Position numbers and translations under genes: made by a program
Notes under the pieces: model-generated
What the model saw: only the letters and a program-made list of their open reading frames with translations
What the model was told of the DNA's origin: nothing
Database searches by the model: none
DNA from: Glaciecola sp964195425
GTDB taxonomy: Bacteria; Pseudomonadota; Gammaproteobacteria; Enterobacterales; Alteromonadaceae
NCBI GenBank assembly: GCA_964195425.1
Contig: CAXMOM010000060.1
Coordinates: 43,194 to 107,193, forward strand
Direction: 5' to 3'
Length of the DNA: 64,000 nt
Shown here: positions 7,963 to 16,943 of the stretch, piece by piece
Position numbering within the stretch: position 1 is the first letter of the stretch
How the letters are laid out: the number at the start of each line of letters is the position of its first letter

Positions 7963-9447
7963 TTATGCCTCGCTTCTTTGCGCCAACAACTCTCGTTTAG
8001 GTAAACGTATCCTGAAACAAACGTCGGCGTGAACATCGTCGATAATTGTGACGTCACCCCCTAAAAGTCGAGCGCAATCACTTACAATAGAAAGTCCTAA
8101 GCCTGCACCAATCACTTTGTCGTTGCGCGGTCCTTGACCGCGCTTAAAGGGCTCAAATATTTCGCCTCGCGAAGCCAAAGAAATAGACTTGCCTGAGTTA
8201 AGTACGTCTATATTGCTAAAACTACCCATATCACCCGAACGAATAATTATCTGAGAATCAATCTTGCCATGAGCAATAGCATTAGAAACTAAGTTGTCTA
8301 GCGCTCTGCGCAACAGTTCAGGGTCGCTAACAATAGAATGAACAGGTTCAATACGAATAACAACAGACTGGTGGTTTTGTGCAAGTAAAAGTCCATATTG
8401 ACCCACACAAGCTTTTGCCATTTCGTGTAATTCAATTTTCTCAAATTTTGGCTCAGCTTGCTGCAACAAAGCGTTGTAGTCGAGTAACTTTACAATTAGT
8501 AGGTTTAATCTTTCTGTTGAAATGGTGAGCAAAGATACCACTTCTTTTTGTGCCTTAGTTAATTCACCAACCATGCCTTGATCAAGAATTTCACAGCCTT
8601 CTTTTATGCTTGCCATTGGCGTTTTCAATTCGTGTGATGCATGGCGAAGCAGCGCTGTACGCACCTTCTCTAATTGCTGAATGCGGTCATTTAGCCAATA
8701 GAGGTCTCGCTCTACGGCTACCAACTCCCTTGGCCCTTCACGTGTTTGTTCCGGCAATTTAGGTTCGTTGTTAGCAATTTTTCGGATAATCATCTGAAGC
8801 TTGCGCACCGGCTTAATAATAAGCTGAGCAGCAAGTATGGTTAGTCCTAAAGACATCAGCACTAAAACCCCAGTTGACCAGCCTTGCCTGCTTTGTACCT
8901 CTTCCAAAAAAACTTGCTGCGATACAATGCGTTGGTTAATCAATTGCTGCACTTGCCGGCGCAATACCTGTTGCGACTGACGTAAATCTGCAAGCTGGGC
9001 ATCGAGTAATAAGTTGTCATTGAATGTGGGGTATTCTGCTAACTGGGACAAGGTTAAGTTTAAATCGCTACATTCGGTAACATCTGAGAACTGGTCGCAT
9101 AAAAAGGAGAGTTTACTGGAGTAACCCGAAATGGCAGTATCGGCGAGTTCTTGCAATTGATTTTTGGGAAAGACTTGATATTGACGTACTAAGCGTTCTA
9201 CATCGTCACCTAGTGCTTCAAGTTCTCGCATTTCGCTGGTCATAAACACAAAGAAAGCAGTATTGTTAGCCGTTAATTGACTCATAGAGTCAAAGTCACG
9301 CTGGCTCTGCCAAAGCAAGGCGATAAGAGGCACTAGCGCAACAAAAAAGCTGCCTAGTATTAATTGTCGTAATGAACGTACTTGCAAAATATGGCCAGTT
9401 TTGTAGTTATTTGGGTCTAGCTTTGCAAATAAACCATTGTGGTTCAA
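7963..9447 (-). CDS. glrK: sensor histidine kinase GlrK (QseE)
   Basis: Inner-membrane histidine kinase of 494 residues. TM1 spans about 29-46 and TM2 about 193-211, enclosing a ~145-residue helical periplasmic domain; a HAMP segment follows. The H-box is ASHELKTPMASIKEG with His272 as phospho-acceptor, then come an N-box (RRALDNLVSNAIAHG) and the ATP-lid motif GAGLGLSIV. Sequences such as SLRQLI...LLWQSQ and the H-box region parallel E. coli GlrK, and the downstream QseG-like and GlrR genes confirm the pairing. The reading frame starts with TTG at 9447 without a visible Shine-Dalgarno; an internal TTG about 20 codons in is also possible, since homology begins there. Confidence 0.9.
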   Translation of the reverse strand: MNHNGLFAKLDPNNYKTGHILQVRSLRQLILGSFFVALVPLIALLWQSQRDFDSMSQLTANNTAFFVFMTSEMRELEALGDDVERLVRQYQVFPKNQLQELADTAISGYSSKLSFLCDQFSDVTECSDLNLTLSQLAEYPTFNDNLLLDAQLADLRQSQQVLRRQVQQLINQRIVSQQVFLEEVQSRQGWSTGVLVLMSLGLTILAAQLIIKPVRKLQMIIRKIANNEPKLPEQTREGPRELVAVERDLYWLNDRIQQLEKVRTALLRHASHELKTPMASIKEGCEILDQGMVGELTKAQKEVVSLLTISTERLNLLIVKLLDYNALLQQAEPKFEKIELHEMAKACVGQYGLLLAQNHQSVVIRIEPVHSIVSDPELLRRALDNLVSNAIAHGKIDSQIIIRSGDMGSFSNIDVLNSGKSISLASRGEIFEPFKRGQGPRNDKVIGAGLGLSIVSDCARLLGGDVTIIDDVHADVCFRIRLPKRELLAQRSEA

Positions 9448-9536
9448 GCGGTAATTAATAATTCTGTATATTCAAAACGATGGCTACTCGATGTGCGTCA
9501 AGTAACCACCTAAGAACGCTACGTTATTTTGCTAAC

Positions 9537-9788
9537 TTATCCTTTTGTAAGATCGCTAGCGACTAGCTCATCCATGCTGATATATCCGTCTTCATTGACG
9601 TCAATTACGTTAAAGTTATCAATAAGCTTTTGATGGCCAGCCGCTTCTTTAAGTGAAATCAACCCATCTTGATCTTTATCAAGTGTGGTTAGCAAGCTTT
9701 CTTGAGCGCTAACATTTGCCAAAGAAGTGATGGCCTGCAATGCAATTACACTCAATCCGATAATAGCTGTTTTTCTATATGTATTCAT
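9537..9788 (-). CDS. small secreted EF-hand calcium-binding protein
   Basis: An 83-residue protein with a Sec signal peptide (basic MNTYRK, hydrophobic core 8-25, likely cleavage after VSAQ near residue 29). The mature part is essentially two EF-hand loops: DKDQDGLISLKE at 37-48 and DVNEDGYISMDE at 63-74. Both have Asp at positions 1 and 5, Gly at 6 and Glu at 12, so both should bind calcium. Similar short EF-hand proteins are common in marine gammaproteobacteria, but their role is not known. The gene is upstream of glrK by 89 bp on the same strand; I do not assume it is in that operon. Confidence 0.8.
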   Translation of the reverse strand: MNTYRKTAIIGLSVIALQAITSLANVSAQESLLTTLDKDQDGLISLKEAAGHQKLIDNFNVIDVNEDGYISMDELVASDLTKG

Positions 9789-10103
9789 AACCTTGTCCTT
9801 TTGATTAAAGAAGTAATGATATGTTGGTCCAGCATCAAAGCTAAATATTGTTAGCGCTGTGTTTTAAAAGCCACCAACATATCGGGTGTTCACTGAATAC
9901 ACTACAATTTGCATGCCAACTGTTAATTTACTTTAAAATACAATGACTTAATGTTTTAGTAGAGGAGTTTGTGGAAGAAAGTCGTCTCTAATTAAAGACA
10001 GCGCAAAATCAGTCTGTTTTTTAATTCAGCACATTAATCAGTATAGCTTATTATTTTCAATGGCTTAGCTCATGTATCTGTTTTGACACATAACTTATGA
10101 ATA
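9789..10103. other. intergenic region between EF-hand and membrane-protein genes
   Basis: No reading frame or RNA gene is apparent in these 315 bp. They contain a perfect 11-bp inverted repeat at 9818-9828 and 9873-9883 (arms GATATGTTGGT and ACCAACATATC) separated by 44 bp. It lies directly upstream of the EF-hand gene, whose leader probably runs through it. The remainder is AT-rich with no clear signal. Confidence 0.5.
9818..9883. repeat. 11-bp perfect inverted repeat upstream of the EF-hand gene
   Basis: Arms GATATGTTGGT (9818-9828) and ACCAACATATC (9873-9883) are exact reverse complements around a 44-bp centre. On the minus strand the element lies 30-95 bp before the EF-hand ATG, so it could be a long-range stem in the leader or a pair of regulator half-sites. 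No U-tract follows. Confidence 0.55.
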
Positions 10104-10523
10104 CTAGATTGCCATATAAAGGGTAACTAAACTTGTTGTTGAGATAACTAGTAAACCCAACACATTAACGCCAAACCTATCGGTTTTTCTGCGATTTCTG
10201 CGGCTTCGCAACACAACGGTGACGACAGTGGCAAATAAGCATATTTGTAGCAGCGTTAACAAATCGCCCACATGAGCTGTTGACCAAAAATCGCGGCCTT
10301 CTATGCCCCAGTAGTTTTGCACACCCGTAATAAACTCAGGACGCGCGTAATGCAATAAAATAAGTGAACCTGTTAACAGTACCCAAGCAAGAATATTAAT
10401 ACCCACCACAACTTGGTAAAAAGCATCTTTTCTACGGCTTATTTTGCGCCTTTCAGCAAAGCTATCGGGCATACGCAAAGTGGTTTCATCAAAAGGCTCA
10501 GGTGAATTTTTTTTATTTGGCAT
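10104..10523 (-). CDS. small membrane protein of unknown function
   Basis: A 139-residue protein that I do not recognise. It has a charged cytoplasmic N-terminus (residues 1-35, with the basic cluster ERRKISRRKD), three likely membrane helices (about 37-58, 84-104 and 119-138) and a second basic cluster RSRRNRRKTDRF between helices two and three. The two Arg/Lys-rich clusters flanking the membrane segments fit a positive-inside topology. The start is ATG at 10523. It is divergent from asnS across about 170 bp. No motif suggests a function. Confidence 0.6.
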   Translation of the reverse strand: MPNKKNSPEPFDETTLRMPDSFAERRKISRRKDAFYQVVVGINILAWVLLTGSLILLHYARPEFITGVQNYWGIEGRDFWSTAHVGDLLTLLQICLFATVVTVVLRSRRNRRKTDRFGVNVLGLLVISTTSLVTLYMAI

Positions 10524-10697
10524 ATTTATTCAGCATATTTTTTATACGGTAGTGTCAACAACGTTTGAGTACAGTATACTATTAGGAATTAGTAAAACAA
10601 TTGCAACTATATTACTCACTATGTTTGTCGTTTTTACAAATCATGTCTTTTTTTCGGCAAATAAAACAATAGCTTGAGTAAATCTATGGAGAATAAT

Positions 10698-12095
10698 ATG
10701 AGTGAAGCCCCAGTCGCCGACGTATTGGCTGGTAAATTTGAGGAAGGTAGTACGGTAAGCGTGCAAGGATGGGTGCGTACCAAACGTGATTCTAAAGCCG
10801 GTTTATCATTTGTGGCCGTGCATGATGGTAGCTGTTTCGACCCTGTACAAGTGGTCGTACTAAATACCCTTGGTAACTATCAAGATATACTTAAGTTAAC
10901 CACTGGATGCTCACTTATTGCCACAGGTGTTGTCAAACAATCTGAAGGTAAAGGGCAGTCAGTCGAAATTGAAGCCAGCGAAATCAATATTGTAGGGTGG
11001 GTAGAAAACCCAGACACCTATCCTATGGCAGCCAAACGTCACAGTATTGAATATCTGCGAGAGCATGCGCATTTGCGTGCACGTACAAATTTAATCGGCG
11101 CGGTTACTAGAGTAAGAAACTCATTGTCTCATGCCGTGCATCGCTTTTTCCATGAACGCGGCTACATGTGGATTAGCACGCCTATCCTTACTGGGTCAGA
11201 CACTGAAGGCGCTGGCGAAATGTTTAGAGTGTCTACACTCGACATGCAAAACTTGCCACTTACCGATAAAGGGCAAGTAGATTACGCCCAAGACTTCTTT
11301 GGTAAAGAAACCTTTTTAACGGTATCGGGTCAACTAAATGTTGAAACGTACTGCACTGCAATGTCGAAAGTATATACATTTGGTCCTACTTTTAGAGCTG
11401 AGAATTCAAACACTAGTCGTCACTTAGCTGAATTTTGGATGATAGAGCCTGAAGTCGCATTTGCTGACTTAGCTGATATTGCGCAACTTGCCGAAGATTT
11501 ATTAAAGTACGTGGTAAGCGCCGTACTAGAAGAACGTGCCGACGACATGGCGTTTTTCCAGCAACGTGTAGATAAAGATGTGATTAAGCGCCTAACTGCC
11601 CTTACAGCCTCTGAATTTGTGCGCATGGATTATACTGACGCCATCGAGATTCTACAAACATGCGGTAAAAAATTCGAGTACCCTGTGCAATGGGGTGTTG
11701 ATTTGCAATCTGAGCACGAGCGCTACTTGGCTGAAGAGCATATTGGTGCCCCTATCATTATGCAAAATTATCCAAAAGATATTAAAGCCTTTTATATGCG
11801 CATAAATGACGATGGCAAAACCGTTGCGGCTATGGACGTACTTGCTCCTGGCATTGGCGAAATTATTGGGGGCTCGCAGCGTGAGGAGCGCCTTGATGTT
11901 TTTGACAGGCGCCTTAAAGAGATGAACCTAAATGCCGATGATTATGCATGGTACAGAGACTTACGCCGTTACGGAACAGTACCGCATTCGGGCTTTGGTT
12001 TAGGATTTGAACGTTTAGTTGCCTATGTTACGGGTGTACAAAATGTTCGCGATGTTATTCCTTTCCCAAGAACGCCAGGAAACGCTAGCTATTAA
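10698..12095 (+). CDS. asnS: asparaginyl-tRNA synthetase AsnS
   Basis: Class IIb aminoacyl-tRNA synthetase that charges tRNA-Asn. An N-terminal OB-fold anticodon-binding domain (VSVQGWVRTKRDSKAGLSF) precedes the catalytic core with motif 2 (FGPTFRAENSNTSRHLAEFW) and motif 3 (GFGLGFERLVAY). The C-terminal VRDVIPFPRTPGNASY is nearly the same as in E. coli. I start at ATG 10698 because GGAG at 10688-10691 is correctly spaced and the resulting 465 residues match the 466 of E. coli AsnS; the longer frame from TTG 10674 adds eight residues without support. It is monocistronic, closed by a strong hairpin terminator 55 bp after the stop. Confidence 0.97.
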   Translation: MSEAPVADVLAGKFEEGSTVSVQGWVRTKRDSKAGLSFVAVHDGSCFDPVQVVVLNTLGNYQDILKLTTGCSLIATGVVKQSEGKGQSVEIEASEINIVGWVENPDTYPMAAKRHSIEYLREHAHLRARTNLIGAVTRVRNSLSHAVHRFFHERGYMWISTPILTGSDTEGAGEMFRVSTLDMQNLPLTDKGQVDYAQDFFGKETFLTVSGQLNVETYCTAMSKVYTFGPTFRAENSNTSRHLAEFWMIEPEVAFADLADIAQLAEDLLKYVVSAVLEERADDMAFFQQRVDKDVIKRLTALTASEFVRMDYTDAIEILQTCGKKFEYPVQWGVDLQSEHERYLAEEHIGAPIIMQNYPKDIKAFYMRINDDGKTVAAMDVLAPGIGEIIGGSQREERLDVFDRRLKEMNLNADDYAWYRDLRRYGTVPHSGFGLGFERLVAYVTGVQNVRDVIPFPRTPGNASY

Positions 12096-12150
12096 GTTGT
12101 TATTATTTAGTCCTAATTAACAAGAACATATTAAAGAAATTTAATGTAAA

Positions 12151-12176
12151 GGCGTAGATATTATCTACGCCTTTTT
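12151..12176 (+). terminator. rho-independent terminator of asnS
   Basis: Perfect 9-bp stem GGCGTAGAT / ATCTACGCC (12151-12159 and 12163-12171) with a 3-nt loop, followed directly by TTTTT. Confidence 0.9.
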
Positions 12177-12324
12177 CGTGTGTATAGCATACGATTAAAT
12201 ATAATAAATATTTCGTTACATTTGGCACATATATTAAACATACATTGTGCGTACAATTGTCACCATTATTAAATAATCTTAATTGCGCAGCTGTGCAACC
12301 ACGCACCTAAAGGGAACGACCGAA

Positions 12325-13518
12325 ATGAAATCAGTGTTTATTAAAATATTAATACTTATTGCCATGCTAACAGTCGGGTTTGGTATTATGGGAATAATAC
12401 ATGCTGTAGCTGAAGAGACTGAAGAAAAGAAACCAGTAGATGCTCGGCCTGTTATTAGCGTGGAGGCATTAGTGGCAATTGATCATCAAATTGAAATAAC
12501 AAGTTTTGGTGAATTGATGCCTCTTGAAAGCACAGAGCTTTCTGCACAAGTGAGCGGCGAAGTGCTCAGCTGGAATAAGAACTTTGTAGCGGGCGGTGTC
12601 GTTAAAAGAGATGAGGTCTTGTTTACTATAGAATCCGACACATATGAAGCCGCAGTATTACAAGCTGAAGCACAAATTTCTCTTGCGAAAGCCACGCTAA
12701 TTGAAGAACAAGCTCGTCAACAGGTTGCTAAACGTGAAGCGCGTAATTTACCGCAAAGCCAAGTTAGTGATTTGTACTTGCGCAAGCCCCAAGTGATAAG
12801 CGCACAAGCTCAGTTAAAATCTGCTGAGGCTTCACTTCGCATCGCCAACCGTAACTTAGCAAAAACTGAAGTACGCGCCCCATACGATGCCTTAATAATT
12901 TCTAGAGATGTAGGCACTGGTCAATTTGTTAGCACTGGTATGAAGGTAGCTCATTTAAATAATATAGAGACCGCCGAAATTACCATTCCTATAGCGGGCT
13001 TTGACAGTGGCTTTATACAAGACAGCTTACAAAACATTGTTGCCAACGTAAGCACCATAGGCAAAATAAATATCACTCGTGAGGGTATGGTAAATAGAAA
13101 CTTAGGGGTAGTTGATCAAAATACCCGTATGCAACATTTAGTTGTTCGCGTAGAAGATCCTTACGGCATAGAAAACGGTTTACCCAGCATTAAATTTGGT
13201 ACCTATGTACAGGTGAAATTTGCAGGGAAAGTAATCGAAAACGTATTCAAAGTGCCTCAGTCTTTAGTTAACAATCGTAAAATATGGTTGGTAGATAGCG
13301 ATAATTTACTTGAATCTCATGAGGTAGTAGTTGTGCGCGAAGAAGGGACTTTCTTCTACATCAGCAGCGGTTTAAGTGAACGTGACCGATTAGTGAAAAA
13401 CTTACCTGAATACCCGCAAAATGGAATGGAAGTTAACATTCATGAAGAGCCTACGGAATTAACATCTGACATTAACTCGGCTGATGGCAGTTCACAAACT
13501 GCCGTGTCAGTATTATAA
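12325..13518 (+). CDS. RND efflux periplasmic adaptor (membrane fusion protein)
   Basis: Periplasmic adaptor subunit that would link the inner-membrane RND pump encoded next to an outer-membrane channel. Residues about 5-24 form a signal anchor. A biotinyl-lipoyl-like domain follows (LSAQVSGEVLSWNKNFVAGGVVKRDEVLF), split by an alpha-helical hairpin (ISLAKATLIEEQARQQ to AQLKSAEASLRIANRNLAKTEVRAPYDALI), then beta-barrel and membrane-proximal domains. I use ATG 12325 (AGGGA nine bases upstream), giving 397 residues; the longer TTG-started frame at 12283 adds 14 residues without a Shine-Dalgarno. The pump gene starts 11 bp downstream. Substrate cannot be told from sequence, and no outer-membrane factor is adjacent. 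Confidence 0.9.
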   Translation: MKSVFIKILILIAMLTVGFGIMGIIHAVAEETEEKKPVDARPVISVEALVAIDHQIEITSFGELMPLESTELSAQVSGEVLSWNKNFVAGGVVKRDEVLFTIESDTYEAAVLQAEAQISLAKATLIEEQARQQVAKREARNLPQSQVSDLYLRKPQVISAQAQLKSAEASLRIANRNLAKTEVRAPYDALIISRDVGTGQFVSTGMKVAHLNNIETAEITIPIAGFDSGFIQDSLQNIVANVSTIGKINITREGMVNRNLGVVDQNTRMQHLVVRVEDPYGIENGLPSIKFGTYVQVKFAGKVIENVFKVPQSLVNNRKIWLVDSDNLLESHEVVVVREEGTFFYISSGLSERDRLVKNLPEYPQNGMEVNIHEEPTELTSDINSADGSSQTAVSVL

Positions 13519-13529
13519 GGAGCGAGATA

Positions 13530-16500
13530 ATGAATTCAGAATCCCAGCTACCTAAAGTCGATTACTCAGTAAGTGGCGGTGGCATAATAGGCTACTTCGC
13601 GCGCAATCCTGTGGCATCAAACTTAATGATGTTTATGATTATGTTGTTAGGAACGTTTAGTTATTTCACCATTCAAAAACAAATGTTCCCTAGCATTGAA
13701 ATTAACTATATAAACGCGTTTATAAGCTACCCAGGTGCATCTCCGAAAGAAATAGAAGAATCTATTACTATAAAAATCGAAGAAGCCACAAAAGATTTGC
13801 CTGAAATCAAAACAAGCATTGGTCGTTCATTTCGTGGCGGCGGCCGGGTCACAATGGAGATTCAACTAGACGAAAATTTACCCGATGTGCTCGACAAAAT
13901 AAAAGCGAGAATTGACGGCATTGCCACATTCCCAGCGGCCATGGAGCCTATTACCGTATCACAAATACAGTTTGAACAGCCTGTTATGGAGCTGTCGCTT
14001 GTAGGGGATATTCCACTTACCGATTTAAAACCCTTAGCAAAACAAGTTGAAGATGAGTTGTTGGCTTTGGCGAATGTACAGCTAGCGAGTGCAAATGCTC
14101 CAAATGATGAAATTGCAGTAGAAATAAAACCTGAAATGCTACGTAAATATGACTTAACCATTAACGATATTACGCAAGCAATACGTCGCTATTCAGCAAA
14201 TTATTCAGCCGGTCAAATAAAGACTGACGCGGGCACCATTGCGGTTCGCATTGAAAATCAATTTTACAATGGAGAGGAGTTTGCCGATATCCCCGTTAAG
14301 TTAGGCTCAGGTGGTTCGCGGGTGCTGCTTAAAGACGTTGCGACTATTTATGATGGATTTGAAGAAGGCGAACGCTACTTCAAGTTTAATGGTATGAACG
14401 CTATGTCTATTCAGGTGAATGCTACTCGCGCGCAAAACATTATTCCAGTATCAAACTCAGTCCAAGCTTACATTGAAAAGCGCAATAAAACCTTACCAAG
14501 CGGTGTGCAGATAAAAACGGTTGTAGATTTTACTTACTACCTAAATGGTCGTTTAGACATGATGCTGAACAACTTAACGCAAGGTGCATTTTTAGTCTTT
14601 ATCATGCTGGCTATTTTCTTACGCTTTAAACTCGCTTTTTGGGTGATGATTGGTTTACCTGTTTGCTTTTTAGGTGCTATGGCGTTAATGCCACTGGTAG
14701 GCGTGACCATTAATATTTTATCTCTTTTTGCATTTATTATGGTGCTAGGGATAGTGGTGGACGATGCCATTGTTATAGGCGAGAGCGCCTACACAGAAAT
14801 AGAAAACAAAGGTAATAGTGTTCACAACGTTATTATGGGCGCTAAACGCGTTGCTACACCGGCTACCTTTGGGGTGTTAACCACCATGGCTGTATTTGTG
14901 CCGGTGTTATTTAGCGCTGGGCCCTCTGCTGACTTTTTCTATAATATTTCAGCGGTGGTTATTTTATGTTTAGCGTTTTCCTTGGTTGAGTCGAAGCTTA
15001 TTCTGCCTGCTCATATTGCAGCTTCAACCTTTAAACCACTGCCAGAAAATAGCTGGCGTACCCGATTCAATAAACGATTTTTTGGTTTTGTAAATGGGCC
15101 TTACAAAAACTTTATTAAATTTTGCACTAAAAACCGATGGTTCACTTTGTTGTTTTTCGTCCTTATGTTGGCCATTGCTGCACAGTTAATTACTACAAAT
15201 GTTGTACGCGTAGTGCCTGAACCTAGCGTACCTCATGATTTCCCAAGTATTAGTATAGAAATGAGTGAGACTATTTCTGACATAGAAACCATTCAGGCGC
15301 TACAAACCATAGAACGGGTTATTTTAGAAGTTGAGGAAGAAATAATTGAAGAGTACGGTAGCCCCATGGTGCGTGACATTATGGTGTTTAACCGAGGACG
15401 TAATGAAGGACGCATAATGGCGCCGTTAGTGGACGAAGAGCTACGTCACTTCAATACGTTTGAGCTAGCTCGTAGGTGGCGCGAACGTATTCCTGAAATT
15501 TCAGGTATGAAATCATTTACCATTCAAGACGATTTAAATGGTGGCGGTGACGACGGCGAATTCGGATATTTAATATTTGGCTCTGATATAGCTACGTTAA
15601 ATAAAGCGGGACGCTACTTGATTGAAAAATTACAAGGCCAAAAAGGCGTCTTTGATGTTAGTTCAACGATAGATCCTGACAGCAAAGAAGTGCAGATGTC
15701 GCTTAAACCAGTCGCTTACGATTTGGGTTTAGATTTGGCCACTATTGCCGGCCAAGTAGGCGCCAGTTTCTATGGCGGAGAAGCACAACGCGTGCTGCGT
15801 AATGGTGAGGAAGTTAGAGTAATGGTACGTTACCCTAGACTTACCAGAGAACGCTTTGCTGACTTGAAATACACCGTTATTAGAACCCCTTCTGGTCAAG
15901 AGGTAATGTTAGGTGATGTTGCGGATTTGAGCGAATCACCTGGTATTAGTTATATTCGTCGCGAAGGTGGCTTTAGAAGCGTATATGTTTGGGGCTCTAT
16001 AGATGAAGAAGTTATTGAGCCAAGCGAAGTAGTGGAAAACATAAAGGATAACTTACTTCCCGATATGCAAAAAGCCTTCCCGAGCATAAAGACAGAGCTA
16101 GGGGGTAAAATCGAAGAGCAGCAAACTCAAAACCTTGAACAAATATCGTTTTTTATTACGGGCTTAGCGTTTGTATATTTGTTACTTGCGATTCCTTTAA
16201 AAAGCTATGCGCAACCGCTCATTATTATGTCGGTTATTCCGTTTAGTTTTACCGGTGCAATTTGGGGCCATGCCTTATTTGGCCTCGACTTAAGTCTATT
16301 TTCATTTTTTGGTCTCATCGCCGCAGCAGGGGTAGTAGTTAACGACTCCTTGGTAATGACCGATTATGTAAATACTCGATGCAAAGAAGGCTACAGTATA
16401 AAAGAAGCGGTAATTGAGGCAGGCTGTGCGCGCTTCAGAGCCATCACGCTTACCTCAATCACTACCTTTGTAGGCGTGTTACCAATAATGTTTGAAACCA

Positions 16501-16730
16501 GCCTGCAAGCAGGTTTCGTTATTCCAATGGCAGTTGGCTTAGGGTTTGCAGTAATGTATGCAACCTTAGTTACGCTTATTTTGGTGCCTAGTTTATACAT
16601 TATTGGCAATGACATTGGCCGTTTCTTTAGATTCCTTGGTCGTTGTTTTCTATCGATGTTGAAATGGCTATTTGGCACTTTCAAACGTAAAAAAGGACCA
16701 AACGGCCCTATTTCGACGGCATCTAAATAG
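13530..16730 (+). CDS. RND multidrug-type efflux pump, AcrB/HAE family
   Basis: A 1066-residue proton-driven exporter of the resistance-nodulation-division superfamily. The architecture is classical: TM1 near residue 30, a large periplasmic loop, TMs 2-6, TM7 after FCTKNRWFTLLFF, a second periplasmic loop, and TMs 8-12. The proton-relay pair is visible in TM4 as VVDDAIV. ASPKEIEESITIKIEEATKDL is the usual start of the porter domain. The start has AAGGAG at 13517-13522, seven bases before ATG 13530, and the gene is co-transcribed with the adaptor. The sequence resembles HAE-type multidrug pumps and lacks the Met-rich features of metal pumps. The operon ends with a strong terminator. Confidence 0.93.
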   Translation: MNSESQLPKVDYSVSGGGIIGYFARNPVASNLMMFMIMLLGTFSYFTIQKQMFPSIEINYINAFISYPGASPKEIEESITIKIEEATKDLPEIKTSIGRSFRGGGRVTMEIQLDENLPDVLDKIKARIDGIATFPAAMEPITVSQIQFEQPVMELSLVGDIPLTDLKPLAKQVEDELLALANVQLASANAPNDEIAVEIKPEMLRKYDLTINDITQAIRRYSANYSAGQIKTDAGTIAVRIENQFYNGEEFADIPVKLGSGGSRVLLKDVATIYDGFEEGERYFKFNGMNAMSIQVNATRAQNIIPVSNSVQAYIEKRNKTLPSGVQIKTVVDFTYYLNGRLDMMLNNLTQGAFLVFIMLAIFLRFKLAFWVMIGLPVCFLGAMALMPLVGVTINILSLFAFIMVLGIVVDDAIVIGESAYTEIENKGNSVHNVIMGAKRVATPATFGVLTTMAVFVPVLFSAGPSADFFYNISAVVILCLAFSLVESKLILPAHIAASTFKPLPENSWRTRFNKRFFGFVNGPYKNFIKFCTKNRWFTLLFFVLMLAIAAQLITTNVVRVVPEPSVPHDFPSISIEMSETISDIETIQALQTIERVILEVEEEIIEEYGSPMVRDIMVFNRGRNEGRIMAPLVDEELRHFNTFELARRWRERIPEISGMKSFTIQDDLNGGGDDGEFGYLIFGSDIATLNKAGRYLIEKLQGQKGVFDVSSTIDPDSKEVQMSLKPVAYDLGLDLATIAGQVGASFYGGEAQRVLRNGEEVRVMVRYPRLTRERFADLKYTVIRTPSGQEVMLGDVADLSESPGISYIRREGGFRSVYVWGSIDEEVIEPSEVVENIKDNLLPDMQKAFPSIKTELGGKIEEQQTQNLEQISFFITGLAFVYLLLAIPLKSYAQPLIIMSVIPFSFTGAIWGHALFGLDLSLFSFFGLIAAAGVVVNDSLVMTDYVNTRCKEGYSIKEAVIEAGCARFRAITLTSITTFVGVLPIMFETSLQAGFVIPMAVGLGFAVMYATLVTLILVPSLYIIGNDIGRFFRFLGRCFLSMLKWLFGTFKRKKGPNGPISTASK

Positions 16731-16756
16731 CGCTAGTCGTTTGAGTTAACATATGC

Positions 16757-16782
16757 AAAAGGAGCTTCGGCTCCTTTTTTTG
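16757..16782 (+). terminator. rho-independent terminator of the RND operon
   Basis: Stem AAAAGGAGC / GCTCCTTTT (16757-16765 with 16770-16778) closed by a TTCG tetraloop and running into a T tract, 26 bp after the pump stop codon. Confidence 0.92.
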
Positions 16783-16943
16783 TTTTACGACATTTTTGCA
16801 TTTCTTTTACCTCGCCACTCTTTACTTTTATTGTCGCTAAGTAGCGGTTAAGTAGTTAGCGTATTTGACGATATATAGTAAACCAGCATTTTCTAAATGC
16901 GATAACCTCGTGTCTATTTGGCAGCCAAGGAAAAAAAAGTATA

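Noticed and set aside
9448..9536. GlmY-type small RNA upstream of glrK
   Set aside because: The 89-bp gap has no recognisable GlmY hairpin or terminator, and the EF-hand gene follows at once.
12283..12324. Longer N-terminus for the RND adaptor (TTG 12283)
   Set aside because: The 14 additional residues have no Shine-Dalgarno before them and precede the signal anchor; ATG 12325 is supported by AGGGA.
13862..14161. Antisense reading frame inside the RND pump gene
   Set aside because: Ser/Ala-rich translation complementary to a conserved gene, with no ribosome-binding site; it is a shadow of the pump.
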